Positions 41,773-50,770 are shown, counted from the first letter of the stretch. The stretch: DNA of 64,000 bases from Sanguibacter sp. HDW7 (GCF_011300875.1 NZ_CP049862.1:62001-126000), one strand, 5' to 3'. A program made the numbers and translations. Notes: a model not told the origin generated them from the letters alone.

Positions 41773-42566
41773 CGGGCACCTCCGGCGGGGGTGGCGGGCA
41801 GCGCGCCGGGCGGCAGCGGCACGGGTGCGACAGGTGCGGCAGCGACGGGCGCGGCTGCGGACCGGGCGGCCGCGAAGAACTCTCCGTCGATGCGTCCGTC
41901 GCGCATCGTCACGGTGCGCTCACAGTGCTGGGCGACGCCCGCGTCGTGCGTGACGACGACGAGCGCGGCCCCGTTCGCGGCGGCGGCCGCGGTGAGGACG
42001 GTGAGGACCTCCTGGCCGGTCGCCTGGTCGAGGGCGCCGGTCGGCTCGTCGGCGAAGACGATGCCGGGGCGTCCGACGAGAGCGCGGGCGATCGCGACGC
42101 GCTGCGCCTGGCCGCCCGAGAGCTCGCCGGGGCGGCGCCCCTCGAGGCCGCGGAGGCCGAGGCGACCGAGCTCGGCCGCGGCCGTGGCGACGGCCTGTGC
42201 GCGTGGCATGCCGGCGAGCAGGAGCGGCAGCGCGGCGTTCTCGACGGCGGGCAGCTCGGGCAGGAGGCGCCCGGACTGGAAGACGAAGCCGAAGTCGGTG
42301 CGACGCAGCTGGGTGCGGCGACGGTCGGGCAGGGCGGCGAGGTCCTCGCCGCGCCACGCGACGGAGCCCGACGTCGGCGCGAGGATGCCCGCGAGGACGT
42401 GGAGGAGGGTCGTCTTGCCCGAGCCGGACGGGCCCATGATCGCGAGCGACTCACCGGGCTCGACCGTGAGGTCGACACCGTCGAGGGCGTGCGTGGCGAA
42501 GGGGCCGTCGCCGTACACCTGGGTGAGTCCGCGGGCGACGAGGCGGTCGGAGCTGCGTGCGTTCAT
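41769..42566 (-). CDS. MacB/LolD-type ABC ATPase
   Basis: 265 residues. Walker A GPSGSGKTTLL, ELSGGQAQRVAIARALVG signature, GIVFADEPTGALD Walker B, VVTHDAGVAQHCERTVTMRDG H-loop, and a Pro/Ala-rich C-terminal tail of about 35 residues. Forms the motor of the exporter with the FtsX-type permease, with which it is translationally coupled. Actinobacterial systems of this kind often export or resist antimicrobial peptides, but there is no two-component system beside it here. Confidence 0.9.
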   Translation of the reverse strand: MNARSSDRLVARGLTQVYGDGPFATHALDGVDLTVEPGESLAIMGPSGSGKTTLLHVLAGILAPTSGSVAWRGEDLAALPDRRRTQLRRTDFGFVFQSGRLLPELPAVENAALPLLLAGMPRAQAVATAAAELGRLGLRGLEGRRPGELSGGQAQRVAIARALVGRPGIVFADEPTGALDQATGQEVLTVLTAAAAANGAALVVVTHDAGVAQHCERTVTMRDGRIDGEFFAAARSAAAPVAAAPVAPVPLPPGALPATPAGGAR

Positions 42567-42653
42567 GCCCCGATCGTGCGTCCGGCGGGGTGCGCGGCGC
42601 GTCGGGCTGCGGTCGCGACGTCGGGGGCCGACTCCGTCCGTGGTGGGACGGCG

Positions 42654-42677
42654 CGGGTCCTCCCGGGGGAGGACCCG
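42654..42677 (-). terminator. Hairpin after the MFS gene
   Basis: CGGGTCCTCCC (42654-42664) and GGGAGGACCCG (42667-42677) pair perfectly over a two-base loop, four bases past the MFS stop codon. Confidence 0.75.
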
Positions 42678-42680
42678 AGG

Positions 42681-43913
42681 TCAGTGCGCGGCGACCTCGA
42701 CGTCCCCGGACCGACGCGTGCTCGAACGCCGCAGCACGGGCGCGGACGCGACGACGAGCAGCGCGCCGAGGCCTGCCGCGATGATCGCGACGATGAAGCC
42801 TGCGTGCGCGCCCGCGGCGTCGATGCGCGAGCCCGCGATCGACGAGCCGAGCGAGACGCCCACGCCGAGCGCCGTGCCCACGTACGTGAGGCCCTCGGTG
42901 AGCTGGGTCTGCGGCACGACGAGCTGCACGAGCCCGTTCCCGCCGATGAGCGACGGCGCGATCATGAGGCCGGTGAAGAACATGAGCCCGGCGAGCGCCC
43001 ACAGCGAGTCGACGAGCGGGAAGAACGCGACGCCGCCGGCGAGGCCGAGCATCGTCACGACGAACCGCACCCACAGGGGCGTCACCCAGCGACGGACGCC
43101 GTACCAGAGGCCCGCGACGAGCGACCCGCACGCGAACACCGCGAGGATGACGCCGGCCGCGCCCTTGTTGCCGTGCTCCTCGGCGAACGCGATCGTCGCG
43201 ACGTCGGTCGCGCCGAAGACGCCGCCGAGCGCGACGAACACGAGGACGAGCGAGACCATCGCGCCGAAGCGCAGGACGGTCGGCTGCCGCTCCTCGCGCG
43301 TCTGCGGCGTGGGGACGGGCTCGGAGTCCTTGAGGGAGAGGAACCAGTAGCCGCCGACGAGCATCGCGACGACGGGGAAGACGATGCCCGCCCACGGCGT
43401 GACGGAGGTCGCGAGCCAGGTCGCGAGGACGGGGCCGATGACGAAGACGACCTCGTCGAGCGACGCCTCGAGCGAGTAGGCGGTGTGGAGCTCGTGGGGG
43501 TTGCCGCCGACGAGCTTGGACCAGCGGGCGCGCACGAGCGTGCCCATCGAGCCGATCGTCGAGCCGCCGAGGGCGGCGATGACGTAGAGCGCCCAGGCGG
43601 GGGCGTCGAGCACGGACGCGACGACGAGGCCGGAGATGCCGCTCGCGGAGATCGCGAGGAGCGGCCGCATGACGCGGGCCTGCCCGTAGCGGTCGATGAG
43701 GCGCGCGATCTGCGGCCCGCAGACGGCCTGAGCGAGGACGTAGACGGCGGAGACGCGTCCGGCGAGGGCGTACGAGCCGTGGAGCCCCTCGATCATGAGG
43801 ACGATGCCGATGCCGACCATCGCCATGGGGAAGCGCGAGATGACGCCTGAGATCGAGAACTGTGCTGCGCCCGGGCGCGCAAGGATCGCCCGGTAGGGCC
43901 CGCCGATTGCCAT
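42681..43913 (-). CDS. MFS transporter
   Basis: 410 residues, twelve predicted helices (FSISGVISRFPMAMVGIGIVLMI first; LGGSTIGSMGTLVRARWSKLVG in helix 4/loop; MVSLVLVFVALGGVFGATDVATIAF starts the second half). Loop 2-3 has DRYGQARV in place of a full motif A. Resembles uncharacterised actinobacterial MFS exporters. Substrate unknown. GAGAGAA RBS. A TCTCACC/GGTGAGA inverted repeat (43924-43955) stands right upstream and may be its operator. Confidence 0.85.
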   Translation of the reverse strand: MAIGGPYRAILARPGAAQFSISGVISRFPMAMVGIGIVLMIEGLHGSYALAGRVSAVYVLAQAVCGPQIARLIDRYGQARVMRPLLAISASGISGLVVASVLDAPAWALYVIAALGGSTIGSMGTLVRARWSKLVGGNPHELHTAYSLEASLDEVVFVIGPVLATWLATSVTPWAGIVFPVVAMLVGGYWFLSLKDSEPVPTPQTREERQPTVLRFGAMVSLVLVFVALGGVFGATDVATIAFAEEHGNKGAAGVILAVFACGSLVAGLWYGVRRWVTPLWVRFVVTMLGLAGGVAFFPLVDSLWALAGLMFFTGLMIAPSLIGGNGLVQLVVPQTQLTEGLTYVGTALGVGVSLGSSIAGSRIDAAGAHAGFIVAIIAAGLGALLVVASAPVLRRSSTRRSGDVEVAAH

Positions 43914-43923
43914 TGGCTGATTC

Positions 43924-43955
43924 TCTCACCCGTCAACTGGTCTCATGCGGTGAGA
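43924..43955. promoter_or_regulatory. Inverted repeat upstream of the MFS gene
   Basis: TCTCACC (43924-43930) and GGTGAGA (43949-43955), 18 bases apart, 11 bp before the MFS start on the minus strand. Half-site spacing is compatible with a dimeric regulator. Confidence 0.35.
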
Positions 43956-43977
43956 TTCGACACCCTCGGCTCCCCGA

Positions 43978-44022
43978 CTCGTAGGTCCCCAGCGCCGTTC
44001 GACGGTGCTGGGGACCAACGAG
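43978..44022. terminator. Palindromic element, family II
   Basis: CTCGT (43978-43982) with ACGAG (44018-44022), GGTCCCCAGC (43984-43993) with GCTGGGGACC (44007-44016) and CCGT/ACGG around the loop; the centre reads GCCGTTCGACGGTGC. The left side is GACTCGTAGG, shared with families I and II. Lies 16 bp after the LysE-family gene. Confidence 0.75.
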
Positions 44023-44037
44023 CCACAACGCGGCGCG

Positions 44038-44643
44038 TCAGCCGAACGCGAGCATCGCCGCGACCACGACCATGACGACAGCGACGACGCCGTCGATGAC
44101 CCGCCACGTCGCCGGCCGGTCGAGCACCCCGGAGAGTGCGCGCGCGCCGAGCCCGACGAGCGTGAACCACACGAGGCTCGCCACCATCGCACCGCCCGCG
44201 GCGACCCAGCGCAGATCGCCGAAGCTGTTCGTCACGGTGCCGAGCATGACGAGCGTGTCGAGGTACACGTGCGGGTTGAGCAGGGTGACGGCGAGCGTCG
44301 TGAGCGCGACCGAGCGCGCGGGCCGGGCCGCGCTCGCCTCGAGGTGCTCGCGCGACGTGAGCGCGGAGCGCAGCGACATCGCTGCGAAGAAGAGCAGGTA
44401 GGCGACGCCTCCCCAGCGCAGCACCTCGAGCGCCCACGGCGCAGCGTCACGCAGGACGCCGAGGCCGGCGGTTCCGGCGGCCATGAGGACGACGTCCGCG
44501 CCGACGCAGATCGCGACGACGAGCCCGACGTGCTCGCGCCGCAGCCCCTGCCGCAGCACCCATGCGTTCTGGGCGCCGATCGCGACGATGAGGCCGAGGC
44601 TCGCGAGGAAGCCGGTCGTGAGGGCGGTGAGGGTCGTGGTCAC
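44038..44643 (-). CDS. LysE/ArgO-family amino-acid exporter
   Basis: 201 residues, six predicted helices. LTTGFLASLGLIVAIGAQNAWVLRQGLRREH is the signature first helix and loop of LysE/ArgO; LTTLAVTLLNPHVYLDTLVMLG carries the second family signature (NPHVYLDT). It exports basic amino acids such as lysine or arginine. GTG 44643; the frame upstream extends into the divergent regulator and is not used. Divergent from the LysG/ArgP-type gene, the classical pairing. Confidence 0.93.
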   Translation of the reverse strand: MTTTLTALTTGFLASLGLIVAIGAQNAWVLRQGLRREHVGLVVAICVGADVVLMAAGTAGLGVLRDAAPWALEVLRWGGVAYLLFFAAMSLRSALTSREHLEASAARPARSVALTTLAVTLLNPHVYLDTLVMLGTVTNSFGDLRWVAAGGAMVASLVWFTLVGLGARALSGVLDRPATWRVIDGVVAVVMVVVAAMLAFG

Positions 44644-44685
44644 GGGCCGACGGTAGGCGCCGGACGGGTGTGAAGGCGAACGCGA

Positions 44686-44691
44686 TAATCT
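44686..44691 (+). promoter_or_regulatory. -10 hexamer TAATCT of the LysG/ArgP-type gene
   Basis: Ends 8 nt before GTG 44699. ATAATCTGTAT in the same place has the A/T-rich inverted form of a LysR-type T-N11-A site, so autoregulation is likely. Confidence 0.45.
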
Positions 44692-44698
44692 GTATGCC

Positions 44699-45571
44699 GT
44701 GAAGCAGTTCTTCATCAGCCCTGAGCAGCTCGCCGCGCTCGCGGCGATCGACGACGAGGGCTCCTTCGAGGGCGCCGCCTACGAGCTCGGCGTGAGCACG
44801 TCGGCCGTGAGCCAGCGCATCCGTACCCTCGAGGCGTCGCTCGGCCGCATCCTCGTGCGCCGCGGCACGCCCTCGACCGTCACGCCCGACGGCGCACCCG
44901 TCCTCCGGCATGCGCGCCAGCAGGCGCTCCTCGCCGCGGAGCTCGCGGACGAGCTGGGCGGCGTCCCCGCGGGAACCGGTCCCGTCCCGCTCGCGGTCGC
45001 GGTCAACGCGGACTCGCTCGCGACGTGGTTCCGCGGCGTGCTCGTCGCCGCGGGCGCGTGGACGGACACGTTCCTCCAGGTCGTCGCGGACGACGAGGGG
45101 CACGCGGTCGAGCGGCTGCGCAGCGGCGCCGTCATGGCCGCAGTGGCGACGGACCCGACGCCCGCCCCCGGCTGCCGTGCCGAGCGCCTCGGCGTCGTCC
45201 GCTACAGCCCGCGCGTCCACCCGGACCTTCTCGCGCGGCACGACGTGCGTGGCCCGGCCGACGTGCCGCGCCTGCCGGCAGTGCGCTTCGACACGAAGGA
45301 CGGCCTGCAGGACCTCGCGCTCGAGGCCGCGGGCCAGCCGCGCGCAGGCCGAGGGCCGGCGGTCCCCAGCCCCGACGGCTTCGCGGCGGCTGTCCGCGCG
45401 GGCCTCGGCTGGGGCATGCTGCTCGACCCGCAGGTCGCGGACGCCCCCGAGCTCGTGCCCGTCCCGGGCCTCGCGCCGGTCGAGCGGGAGCTGTTCTGGC
45501 AGCGCTGGACGATCGGCTCCCACCGCCTCGACCGCCTGACGGATGCGGTCCGCGAGGCGTTCCCCGGCTGA
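44699..45571 (+). CDS. LysR-type regulator of amino-acid export (LysG/ArgP)
   Basis: 290 residues. Winged HTH at the N-terminus (ISPEQLAALAAIDDEGSFEGAAYELGVSTSAVSQRIRTLE in parts), then the effector domain typical of ArgP/IciA/LysG: PLAVAVNADSLATWF near 100 and FDTKDGLQDL near 200. It senses intracellular lysine or arginine and activates the divergent exporter gene. 55 bp separate the two start codons. Probably leaderless. Confidence 0.93.
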   Translation: MKQFFISPEQLAALAAIDDEGSFEGAAYELGVSTSAVSQRIRTLEASLGRILVRRGTPSTVTPDGAPVLRHARQQALLAAELADELGGVPAGTGPVPLAVAVNADSLATWFRGVLVAAGAWTDTFLQVVADDEGHAVERLRSGAVMAAVATDPTPAPGCRAERLGVVRYSPRVHPDLLARHDVRGPADVPRLPAVRFDTKDGLQDLALEAAGQPRAGRGPAVPSPDGFAAAVRAGLGWGMLLDPQVADAPELVPVPGLAPVERELFWQRWTIGSHRLDRLTDAVREAFPG

Positions 45572-45692
45572 GCGCAGCCCTGGGCGGGGTTGCGTCAGAT
45601 GCCCGTTCTCGAGGTGTCGTCGCAGGTCAGCGCTGTTAGCGTCGGCCCGGTCGCCGCCCGGCGACGTGCCCGACGTGACATGGAGGACACGG

Positions 45693-46538
45693 ATGAGGAC
45701 GAGGACGATCCTGGTGACGGCGGTAGCTGCGGCTGCCATGCTCGCAGGCTGCAGCGACGGTCCCGGCCCGACGGCGTCGGGCGACCCGTCGTCGACCGGG
45801 AGCGCGCCCCAGGCGGGCGCGGCCGGAACCCCGAGCGCAACCCCGGGCGGCACCGCGCCGAGCGCGACCCCGTCCGATGCCGCGACCGAGGTGCCGGCAG
45901 CCTCCCGTGAGGTCCCTGCCGAGTGCGCCTCGCTCGCGCTCGCCGGCGGCGCGACGTACTCGGGCGAGGCGCTCGGCGCGTGCGTCGCGGAGGCGCTGCC
46001 GAGCTACGGCTCGGGCCGCATGCGCATGTTCGGCGACGATCTCGACGGCACCGTCGCGTTCACGTACACCCCGGCGTACTCGTTCTCGGTCGAGGGCAAG
46101 AACGCCGGCGACACCATCCGCATGACGTACAACGACGGCGAGGTCTGGGTCGACCAGGGCGACGGACCCGTCCGCGGCGACGTGAAGTCCGAGAAGCAGG
46201 AGGAGATGCTCGCGGGGTTCGTCGCCGAGATGTACCGGTCCTACTCGGACCCGGCGATGTACGCGGACCTCGTCCGGTCGTCGAAGGGCTGGACGGCGGA
46301 CGCCGGGACGAAGGCCGTCGAGCTGCCCGACGGCTCGTCCGTCGACTCGTTCCGGATCGTCAGCGACAAGCCGTTCACGTGGCACGACGCGCCCGTCGAC
46401 GAGTACGTCCTCGAGTTCGGCGCGGACTGGGTTCCGGTGAGCGCTGCGGCGACGATGTCGGTGCTCGGGCAGTCGTCGACGGTGACGCAGCACTTCTACG
46501 ACCTCGGCACGGACATCACGATCACGCCCCTGGGCTGA
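45693..46538 (+). CDS. Lipoprotein, LppX/LprG-like fold possible
   Basis: 281 residues. Lipobox MLAGC with acylated C20, a Thr/Ser/Pro/Gly-rich linker (about 22-70), and a beta-rich domain with two cysteines (Cys near 80 and 93) that may pair. The strands YSFSVEGKNAGDTIRMTYNDGEVWVDQGDG and SSVDSFRIVSDKPFTWHDAPVDEYVLEF, read in parts, recall surface-exposed lipoproteins that carry lipids. No enzyme motif. RBS GGAGG before ATG 45693. Confidence 0.75.
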   Translation: MRTRTILVTAVAAAAMLAGCSDGPGPTASGDPSSTGSAPQAGAAGTPSATPGGTAPSATPSDAATEVPAASREVPAECASLALAGGATYSGEALGACVAEALPSYGSGRMRMFGDDLDGTVAFTYTPAYSFSVEGKNAGDTIRMTYNDGEVWVDQGDGPVRGDVKSEKQEEMLAGFVAEMYRSYSDPAMYADLVRSSKGWTADAGTKAVELPDGSSVDSFRIVSDKPFTWHDAPVDEYVLEFGADWVPVSAAATMSVLGQSSTVTQHFYDLGTDITITPLG

Positions 46539-46547
46539 CCCGCTCCT

Positions 46548-46602
46548 CCGACGTGTAGCGCATCTGCACGCTGCCCCGGTGTGCAACAGCGCTACGAGTC
46601 GG
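46548..46602. terminator. Palindromic element, family I, copy 3
   Basis: Left CCGACGTGTAGCGC (46548-46561), right GCGCTACGAGTCGG (46589-46602), two arm mismatches, with TGCAC (46565-46569) and GTGCA (46581-46585) inside. Located 10 bp after the lipoprotein stop codon. Confidence 0.75.
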
Positions 46603-46630
46603 GGAGGGCGGCGTGCGGTTGGATGGGGGG

Positions 46631-46909
46631 ATGGAGATCACCGTCGTCCACGACCCCGACCTCGAGCTCTTCGAGGCGCGCTCATCCGCCGGCGACCGCG
46701 TCGGCGACGTCACCTACCGTCGCGACGGCGACGTGTGGGACCTCGTCGGCACGCACGTCCCGCCCGAGCTCGGCGGCCGCGGCATCGCCTCGGCGATGCT
46801 GCGCGACGTCCTCGCGCAGATCCGCGCGGTCGACGGGAAGGTCCGCCCGACGTGCCCCTTCGTCGTCGCGTACCTCGATCGACACCCGGACGAGGCGACG
46901 CGCGTCTAG
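46631..46909 (+). CDS. Small GNAT-like N-acetyltransferase (YjdJ/CG-type)
   Basis: 92 residues, a minimal acetyltransferase. It contains the reduced acetyl-CoA loop GTHVPPELGGRGIASAMLRDVL (the R/QxxGxG/A equivalent is LGGRGIA) and the C-terminal CPFVVAYLDRHPD typical of this small family. Substrate unknown; related proteins are thought to act on small molecules or nucleic acid. ATG 46631 preferred over the GTG 18 bp before it. Confidence 0.82.
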   Translation: MEITVVHDPDLELFEARSSAGDRVGDVTYRRDGDVWDLVGTHVPPELGGRGIASAMLRDVLAQIRAVDGKVRPTCPFVVAYLDRHPDEATRV

Positions 46910-46929
46910 CGCGCGGCCGGAACCCCGAG

Positions 46930-46982
46930 ACGTCTGTGGGGGCTGGCGCACACGATCCGTGTGCACCAGCCCCCACAGACGT
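46930..46982. terminator. Long perfect-arm hairpin between convergent genes
   Basis: ACGTCTGTGGGGGCTGG (46930-46946) pairs perfectly with 46966-46982, and GCACACG (46948-46954) with CGTGTGC (46958-46964), one mismatch between. 24 bp paired over a three-base loop, midway between the GNAT and phosphoglucomutase stops. Confidence 0.85.
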
Positions 46983-46998
46983 ACCGGGACGGCCAGGC

Positions 46999-48681
46999 TC
47001 AGCCGAGCGCGTCCGCGACGACCTGCTTGGCCTCCTCCTGCACCTGCGTGAGGTGCTCGGCGGAGACGAAGGACTCGGCGTAGATCTTGTAGACGTTCTC
47101 CGTGCCGGACGGCCGCGCGGCGAACCACGCGTTCTCGGTCGTCACCTTGAGGCCGCCGATGGCCGCGCCGTTGCCGGGCGCGGCGGTGAGCTTCGCGGTG
47201 ATCTCCTCGCCCGCGAGGTGCGTCGAGCGGACCTGCGCGGGGTCGAGCGCGCCGAGCGTCGCCTTCTCCTCGAGGGTCGCTGCGGCGTCGACGCGCGCGT
47301 ACCAGCTCTCGCCGTAGGTTGCGACGAGCTCGGCGTGACGCTGCGAGGGGCTCTTGCCCGTGGTCGCCTGGATCTCCGAGGCGAGCAGCGCGAGGAGGAT
47401 GCCGTCCTTGTCGGTCGACCACACGGTGCCGTCCTTGCGGAGGAACGATGCGCCGGCGGACTCCTCGCCGCCGAAGCCGACCTCGCCGGAGAGCAGTCCG
47501 GGAACGAACCACTTGAAGCCGACGGGGACCTCGAGGAGGCGTCGGCCGAGGCCGCCCGCGACCCGGTCGACGAGCGCCGAGCTCACGAGCGTCTTGCCGA
47601 TCGCGGCGTCGGGACGCCATCCCGGGCGCGCGCCGCCGTAGAGGTGGTCGATCGCGACGGCGAGGAAGTGGTTGGGGTTCATGAGACCCGCGTCGGGCGT
47701 GACGATGCCGTGGCGGTCGGAGTCCGCGTCGTTGCCGGTCGCGATGTCGTACGGCGCGGCGCCGCCCGCGGCGGGGCGCATCGTGTGGACGAGGGACGCC
47801 ATGGCGTTGGGGGAGGAGCAGTCCATGCGGATCTTGCCGTCCCAGTCGAGCGTCATGAACGCCCAGCGCGGGTCGACGTGCGGGTTGACGACGGAGAGGT
47901 CGAGCCCGTACCGCTCGCCGATCGCGCCCCAGTACTCGACGGCCGCGCCGCCGAGCGGGTCGGCGCCGATGCGCACGCCCGCGGAGCGGACCGCGTCGAG
48001 GTCGAGGACGGAGCCGAGGTCGTCGACGTACGCCGAGAGGTAGTCGTGCTTGCGCGTCGTCGGGGCAGCGAGCGCAGCCTCGTAGGACACGCGACGGACC
48101 TGTCCGACGCCCTGGGCGAGGATCTCGTTGGCGCGGGCCGCGATGATCTTCGTCGCGTCGGAGTCGGCGGGGCCGCCGTGCGGCGGGTTGTACTTGAAGC
48201 CGCCGTCGCGCGGCGGGTTGTGCGACGGGGTGACGACGATGCCGTCGGCGAGGCCGGGGCCGTGCGTGACGACGCCCGCGGCGGTCGTCGCGCCGTTGTG
48301 GAGGAGGATCGCGTGCGAGACGGCCGGGGTCGGCGTCCACGAGTCGCGGGCGTCGACGCGCACCTCGACGTCGTTCGCGGCGAGGACCTCGAGCGCCGAA
48401 CGGAACGCAGGCTCGGACAGCGCGTGCGTGTCACGGCCGATGAAGAGGGGGCCGTCGGTGCCCTGGCTGCGGCGGTACTCGACGATCGCCTGCGTGGTCG
48501 CGACGATGTGTGCCTCGTTGAAGGCGCCGTCGAGGCTCGAGCCACGGTGGCCCGACGTCCCGAAGACGACGCGCTGCGCAGGGTCGTCGAGATCGGGCGC
48601 GCGGTCGTAGTACGCGGCGAGGAGGGCGTCGACATCGATGAGGTCGTCGGGCAGGGCGACGGTTCCGGCACGTGGATGCAT
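46999..48681 (-). CDS. pgm: Phosphoglucomutase (alpha-D-glucose phosphate-specific)
   Basis: 560 residues, full length for the family. All four active-site elements are seen: phosphoserine loop VVTPSHNPP, metal loop [12 protein letters not shown], sugar loop [17 protein letters not shown] and phosphate-binding ARPSGTE near the C-terminus. It interconverts glucose-1-phosphate and glucose-6-phosphate in glycogen, trehalose and cell-wall sugar metabolism. ATG 48681 chosen: GGAG is close and CAGGAT lies at leaderless -10 distance; an ATG nine codons upstream is possible. Confidence 0.96.
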   Translation of the reverse strand: MHPRAGTVALPDDLIDVDALLAAYYDRAPDLDDPAQRVVFGTSGHRGSSLDGAFNEAHIVATTQAIVEYRRSQGTDGPLFIGRDTHALSEPAFRSALEVLAANDVEVRVDARDSWTPTPAVSHAILLHNGATTAAGVVTHGPGLADGIVVTPSHNPPRDGGFKYNPPHGGPADSDATKIIAARANEILAQGVGQVRRVSYEAALAAPTTRKHDYLSAYVDDLGSVLDLDAVRSAGVRIGADPLGGAAVEYWGAIGERYGLDLSVVNPHVDPRWAFMTLDWDGKIRMDCSSPNAMASLVHTMRPAAGGAAPYDIATGNDADSDRHGIVTPDAGLMNPNHFLAVAIDHLYGGARPGWRPDAAIGKTLVSSALVDRVAGGLGRRLLEVPVGFKWFVPGLLSGEVGFGGEESAGASFLRKDGTVWSTDKDGILLALLASEIQATTGKSPSQRHAELVATYGESWYARVDAAATLEEKATLGALDPAQVRSTHLAGEEITAKLTAAPGNGAAIGGLKVTTENAWFAARPSGTENVYKIYAESFVSAEHLTQVQEEAKQVVADALG

Positions 48682-48772
48682 GCTCCGATCCTGCCACTGT
48701 GACGCCACCCACGTCGTGCCCCGTCCGACCCTTGCGCAACAGAAGGCAACCGTTGCAGGGCCGCGGCGTCGG

Positions 48773-48778
48773 TACGCT
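48773..48778 (+). promoter_or_regulatory. -10 hexamer TACGCT of a probable leaderless promoter
   Basis: Ends 8 nt before ATG 48786, no RBS between. Confidence 0.45.
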
Positions 48779-48785
48779 GGTGCGC

Positions 48786-49616
48786 ATGGCGAAGAACTCC
48801 TCCCCCGCGCTCGTGCTGCGCCCGTTCGAGAACCTCCCCGGCGAGGCCGACTGGGTCGCCCTCCGCGAGATCGTCCCGGCCGCGACCGCGACAGTCCGCA
48901 CGACCGCCGAGCACGGTGCGCGCGACGTCGTCGTGACGACGTCGCTGCCCGACGGCTGGCCCGCGTTGCACCGCACCGACGGCACCGTGCTGCTCGCGCT
49001 GCAGAACGTCCTCGGCGGCGGCGACCTGTCCCGCACGCTCGCGGCGAACCTCCTCGCGATCCTCGACTCGGAGCCCGGCACGTCGCTCACGCACGTCGAG
49101 TCGCCGGCCGACGACGCGCCGCGCCTCCAGGACGTGCTCGACCCGTCGGTGCCGTTCACGGTGACGCTGCACGACGGCTTCGACTACTGGTTCGGCGCCG
49201 ACCAGACGATCGACGGCGACCTGCGCAAGGCGCTCGACGACGCCGCCGAGACGATCATCCCGACGGAGCCGCTCGCCGGCGTCGACTCGGCGTACCTCGC
49301 GACGTTCGGCAAGCGTCGCTACCTGCGCTGGTCGATGGCGGTCGACGAGGACCGTCTCGTCGACGGCGTCGCGCGCCTCCACGCCAAGCGTGAGTCGGCG
49401 CTCGGAAAGTCCCGCTTCCTCGGCATCTTCCGCGCGTGCGGCATCGTCGTGCCCGTATGGGACGTCGCGGACGGCGCGACCCTCGAGGAGATCGAGACGC
49501 TCGCCGAGGAGATGCGCCCGCGTCTCGAGGCCGCGATCGCGAGCTCGGAGCCGCTCACGTCGGACGAACGTCGTGCGCGCGCGGGCATCGTGGCGCGCCA
49601 GGTCTCGCTGCGCTGA
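48786..49616 (+). CDS. DUF5926-like protein
   Basis: 276 residues, soluble. Opening [29 protein letters not shown], central [22 protein letters not shown] and [27 protein letters not shown] match my memory of the DUF5926 type, conserved in actinobacteria and of unknown function. No catalytic motif or membrane segment. Divergent from pgm by about 100 bp, and followed by two family II palindromes. Confidence 0.7.
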   Translation: MAKNSSPALVLRPFENLPGEADWVALREIVPAATATVRTTAEHGARDVVVTTSLPDGWPALHRTDGTVLLALQNVLGGGDLSRTLAANLLAILDSEPGTSLTHVESPADDAPRLQDVLDPSVPFTVTLHDGFDYWFGADQTIDGDLRKALDDAAETIIPTEPLAGVDSAYLATFGKRRYLRWSMAVDEDRLVDGVARLHAKRESALGKSRFLGIFRACGIVVPVWDVADGATLEEIETLAEEMRPRLEAAIASSEPLTSDERRARAGIVARQVSLR

Positions 49617-49649
49617 ACCGCTTGCACGCTCCGCGCTGACGCGCGGTTC

Positions 49650-49700
49650 CGACCCGGAGGTCCGGAGCACCGTTCGATGGTGCTCCGGACCTCCGAGTCG
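49650..49700. terminator. Palindromic element, family II, long stem
   Basis: GGAGGTCCGGAGCACC (49656-49671) pairs perfectly with 49679-49694 around GTTCGAT, plus outer CGAC/GTCG (49650-49653, 49697-49700). 20 bp paired. The centre GCACCGTTCGATGGTGC is repeated exactly in the next element. Confidence 0.85.
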
Positions 49701-49712
49701 TTCCGGGTGTGC

Positions 49713-49761
49713 GACTCGTAGGGTGCGAGCACCGTTCGATGGTGCTCCGAACCTATGAGTC
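49713..49761. terminator. Palindromic element, family II, second copy
   Basis: GACTC (49713-49717) with GAGTC (49757-49761), TAGG with CCTA, and GAGCACC (49727-49733) with GGTGCTC (49741-49747) around GTTCGAT. A few arm mismatches. The left side begins GACTCGTAGG as at 43976. Confidence 0.75.
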
Positions 49762-49853
49762 CCACGGTCAAGCGGCTCCGGGGGCAGCCCAGCGAGGGAT
49801 TTTGCGTTGTCTTGACGCTTGGGCCCGATTCTGCATCGGTTCGTGGTCTCCAC

Positions 49854-49859
49854 TAGGCT
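49854..49859 (+). promoter_or_regulatory. -10 hexamer TAGGCT of a probable leaderless promoter
   Basis: Ends 7 nt before GTG 49866. The alternative GTG 49860 touches the box, which is why 49866 is preferred as start. Confidence 0.45.
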
Positions 49860-49865
49860 GTGGCT

Positions 49866-50738
49866 GTGGAAAGCGCGCGTGGCCCCGAGAGTGCCGACGA
49901 CGACCGCGGCCCGGCTGACGACGACGTCAGCGAGCCGAGCGGACGCCCTCCCGCGCGCGATCTCAGCGAGCTCCCCGTGGCCCGCACTCCGCGTCCCTCG
50001 ACCGAAGCCGCGCGCGGCCGCCAGCGGGTCGCCGTGGTCATCCCTGCGAAGGACGAGGCCCGCCGCATCGCGGCCACCGTCCGCGCTGCCCGTGCGATCC
50101 CGTACGTCGACATGGTCCTCGTCGTCGACGACGGCTCGGTCGACGACACCCAGCACGTCGCGCGCGAGGCCGGGGCCGTCGTCGTCCGGCACCCGCACAA
50201 CCGTGGCAAGGCCGCGGCCATGGAGACGGGAGCGAGCGTCGTCGCGATGCGCGACGCTGCCGACCGTCCCCCGCGCCTCCTGCTCTTCCTCGACGCCGAC
50301 CTCGGCGAGACCGCCGTCAACACGGCTCCGCTCATCACCCCGGTCCTCAAGGGGGCCGCGGACATGTCGATCGCGCTCCTGCCGCCGCAGCCCGGCGCGG
50401 GCGGCCGTGGCATCGTCGTCGGCGCCGCACGTCGTGCGATCGCGAGCCTCACCGGCTGGACGCCCACGCAGCCGCTCTCGGGCCAGCGCTGCCTCACGCG
50501 AGAGGCCTTCGAGGCCGCGACGCCGCTCGCTCGCGGCTGGGGCGTCGAGACCGGCATGACGATCGACCTCGTGCGGCAGGGCTACGTCGCCGTCGAGGTC
50601 CCGTGCGAGCTGCGGCACCGCGCGTCCGCGAAGGACCTCAAGGGCAACATCCACCGCGCGGCGCAGTACCGAGACGTGCTTCTCGCGGTCAACGCGCGCA
50701 AGGTGAAGTCGGTCTTCCGCCGCGCCCCCCACGCCTGA
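49866..50738 (+). CDS. GT2-family glycosyltransferase (glucosyl-3-phosphoglycerate synthase-like)
   Basis: 290 residues. After an acidic leader of about 50 residues comes a GT-A fold: VAVVIPAKDEARRIAATVRAA, LVVDDGSVDDTQHVAREAG (nucleotide-sugar Asp), HPHNRGKAAAMETG and LLFLDADLGE (DxD-type). GVETGMTIDLVRQGY near 225 is a family signature around the acceptor. No membrane helices, so a soluble sugar transferase, perhaps for glycolipid or compatible-solute precursors. A GTG six bases upstream gives two extra residues. Confidence 0.82.
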   Translation: MESARGPESADDDRGPADDDVSEPSGRPPARDLSELPVARTPRPSTEAARGRQRVAVVIPAKDEARRIAATVRAARAIPYVDMVLVVDDGSVDDTQHVAREAGAVVVRHPHNRGKAAAMETGASVVAMRDAADRPPRLLLFLDADLGETAVNTAPLITPVLKGAADMSIALLPPQPGAGGRGIVVGAARRAIASLTGWTPTQPLSGQRCLTREAFEAATPLARGWGVETGMTIDLVRQGYVAVEVPCELRHRASAKDLKGNIHRAAQYRDVLLAVNARKVKSVFRRAPHA

Positions 50739-50747
50739 CGCCCGCAC

Positions 50748-50770
50748 CCGACCCGTAGTGCTCCTGCGCG
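50748..50770. repeat. Half copy of a family I palindrome
   Basis: CCGACCCGTAGTGCTCCTGCGC matches the left arm of family I (CCGACTCGTAGCGC...TGCAC) with three changes; no right arm. Between the convergent glycosyltransferase and membrane protein genes. Confidence 0.4.
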
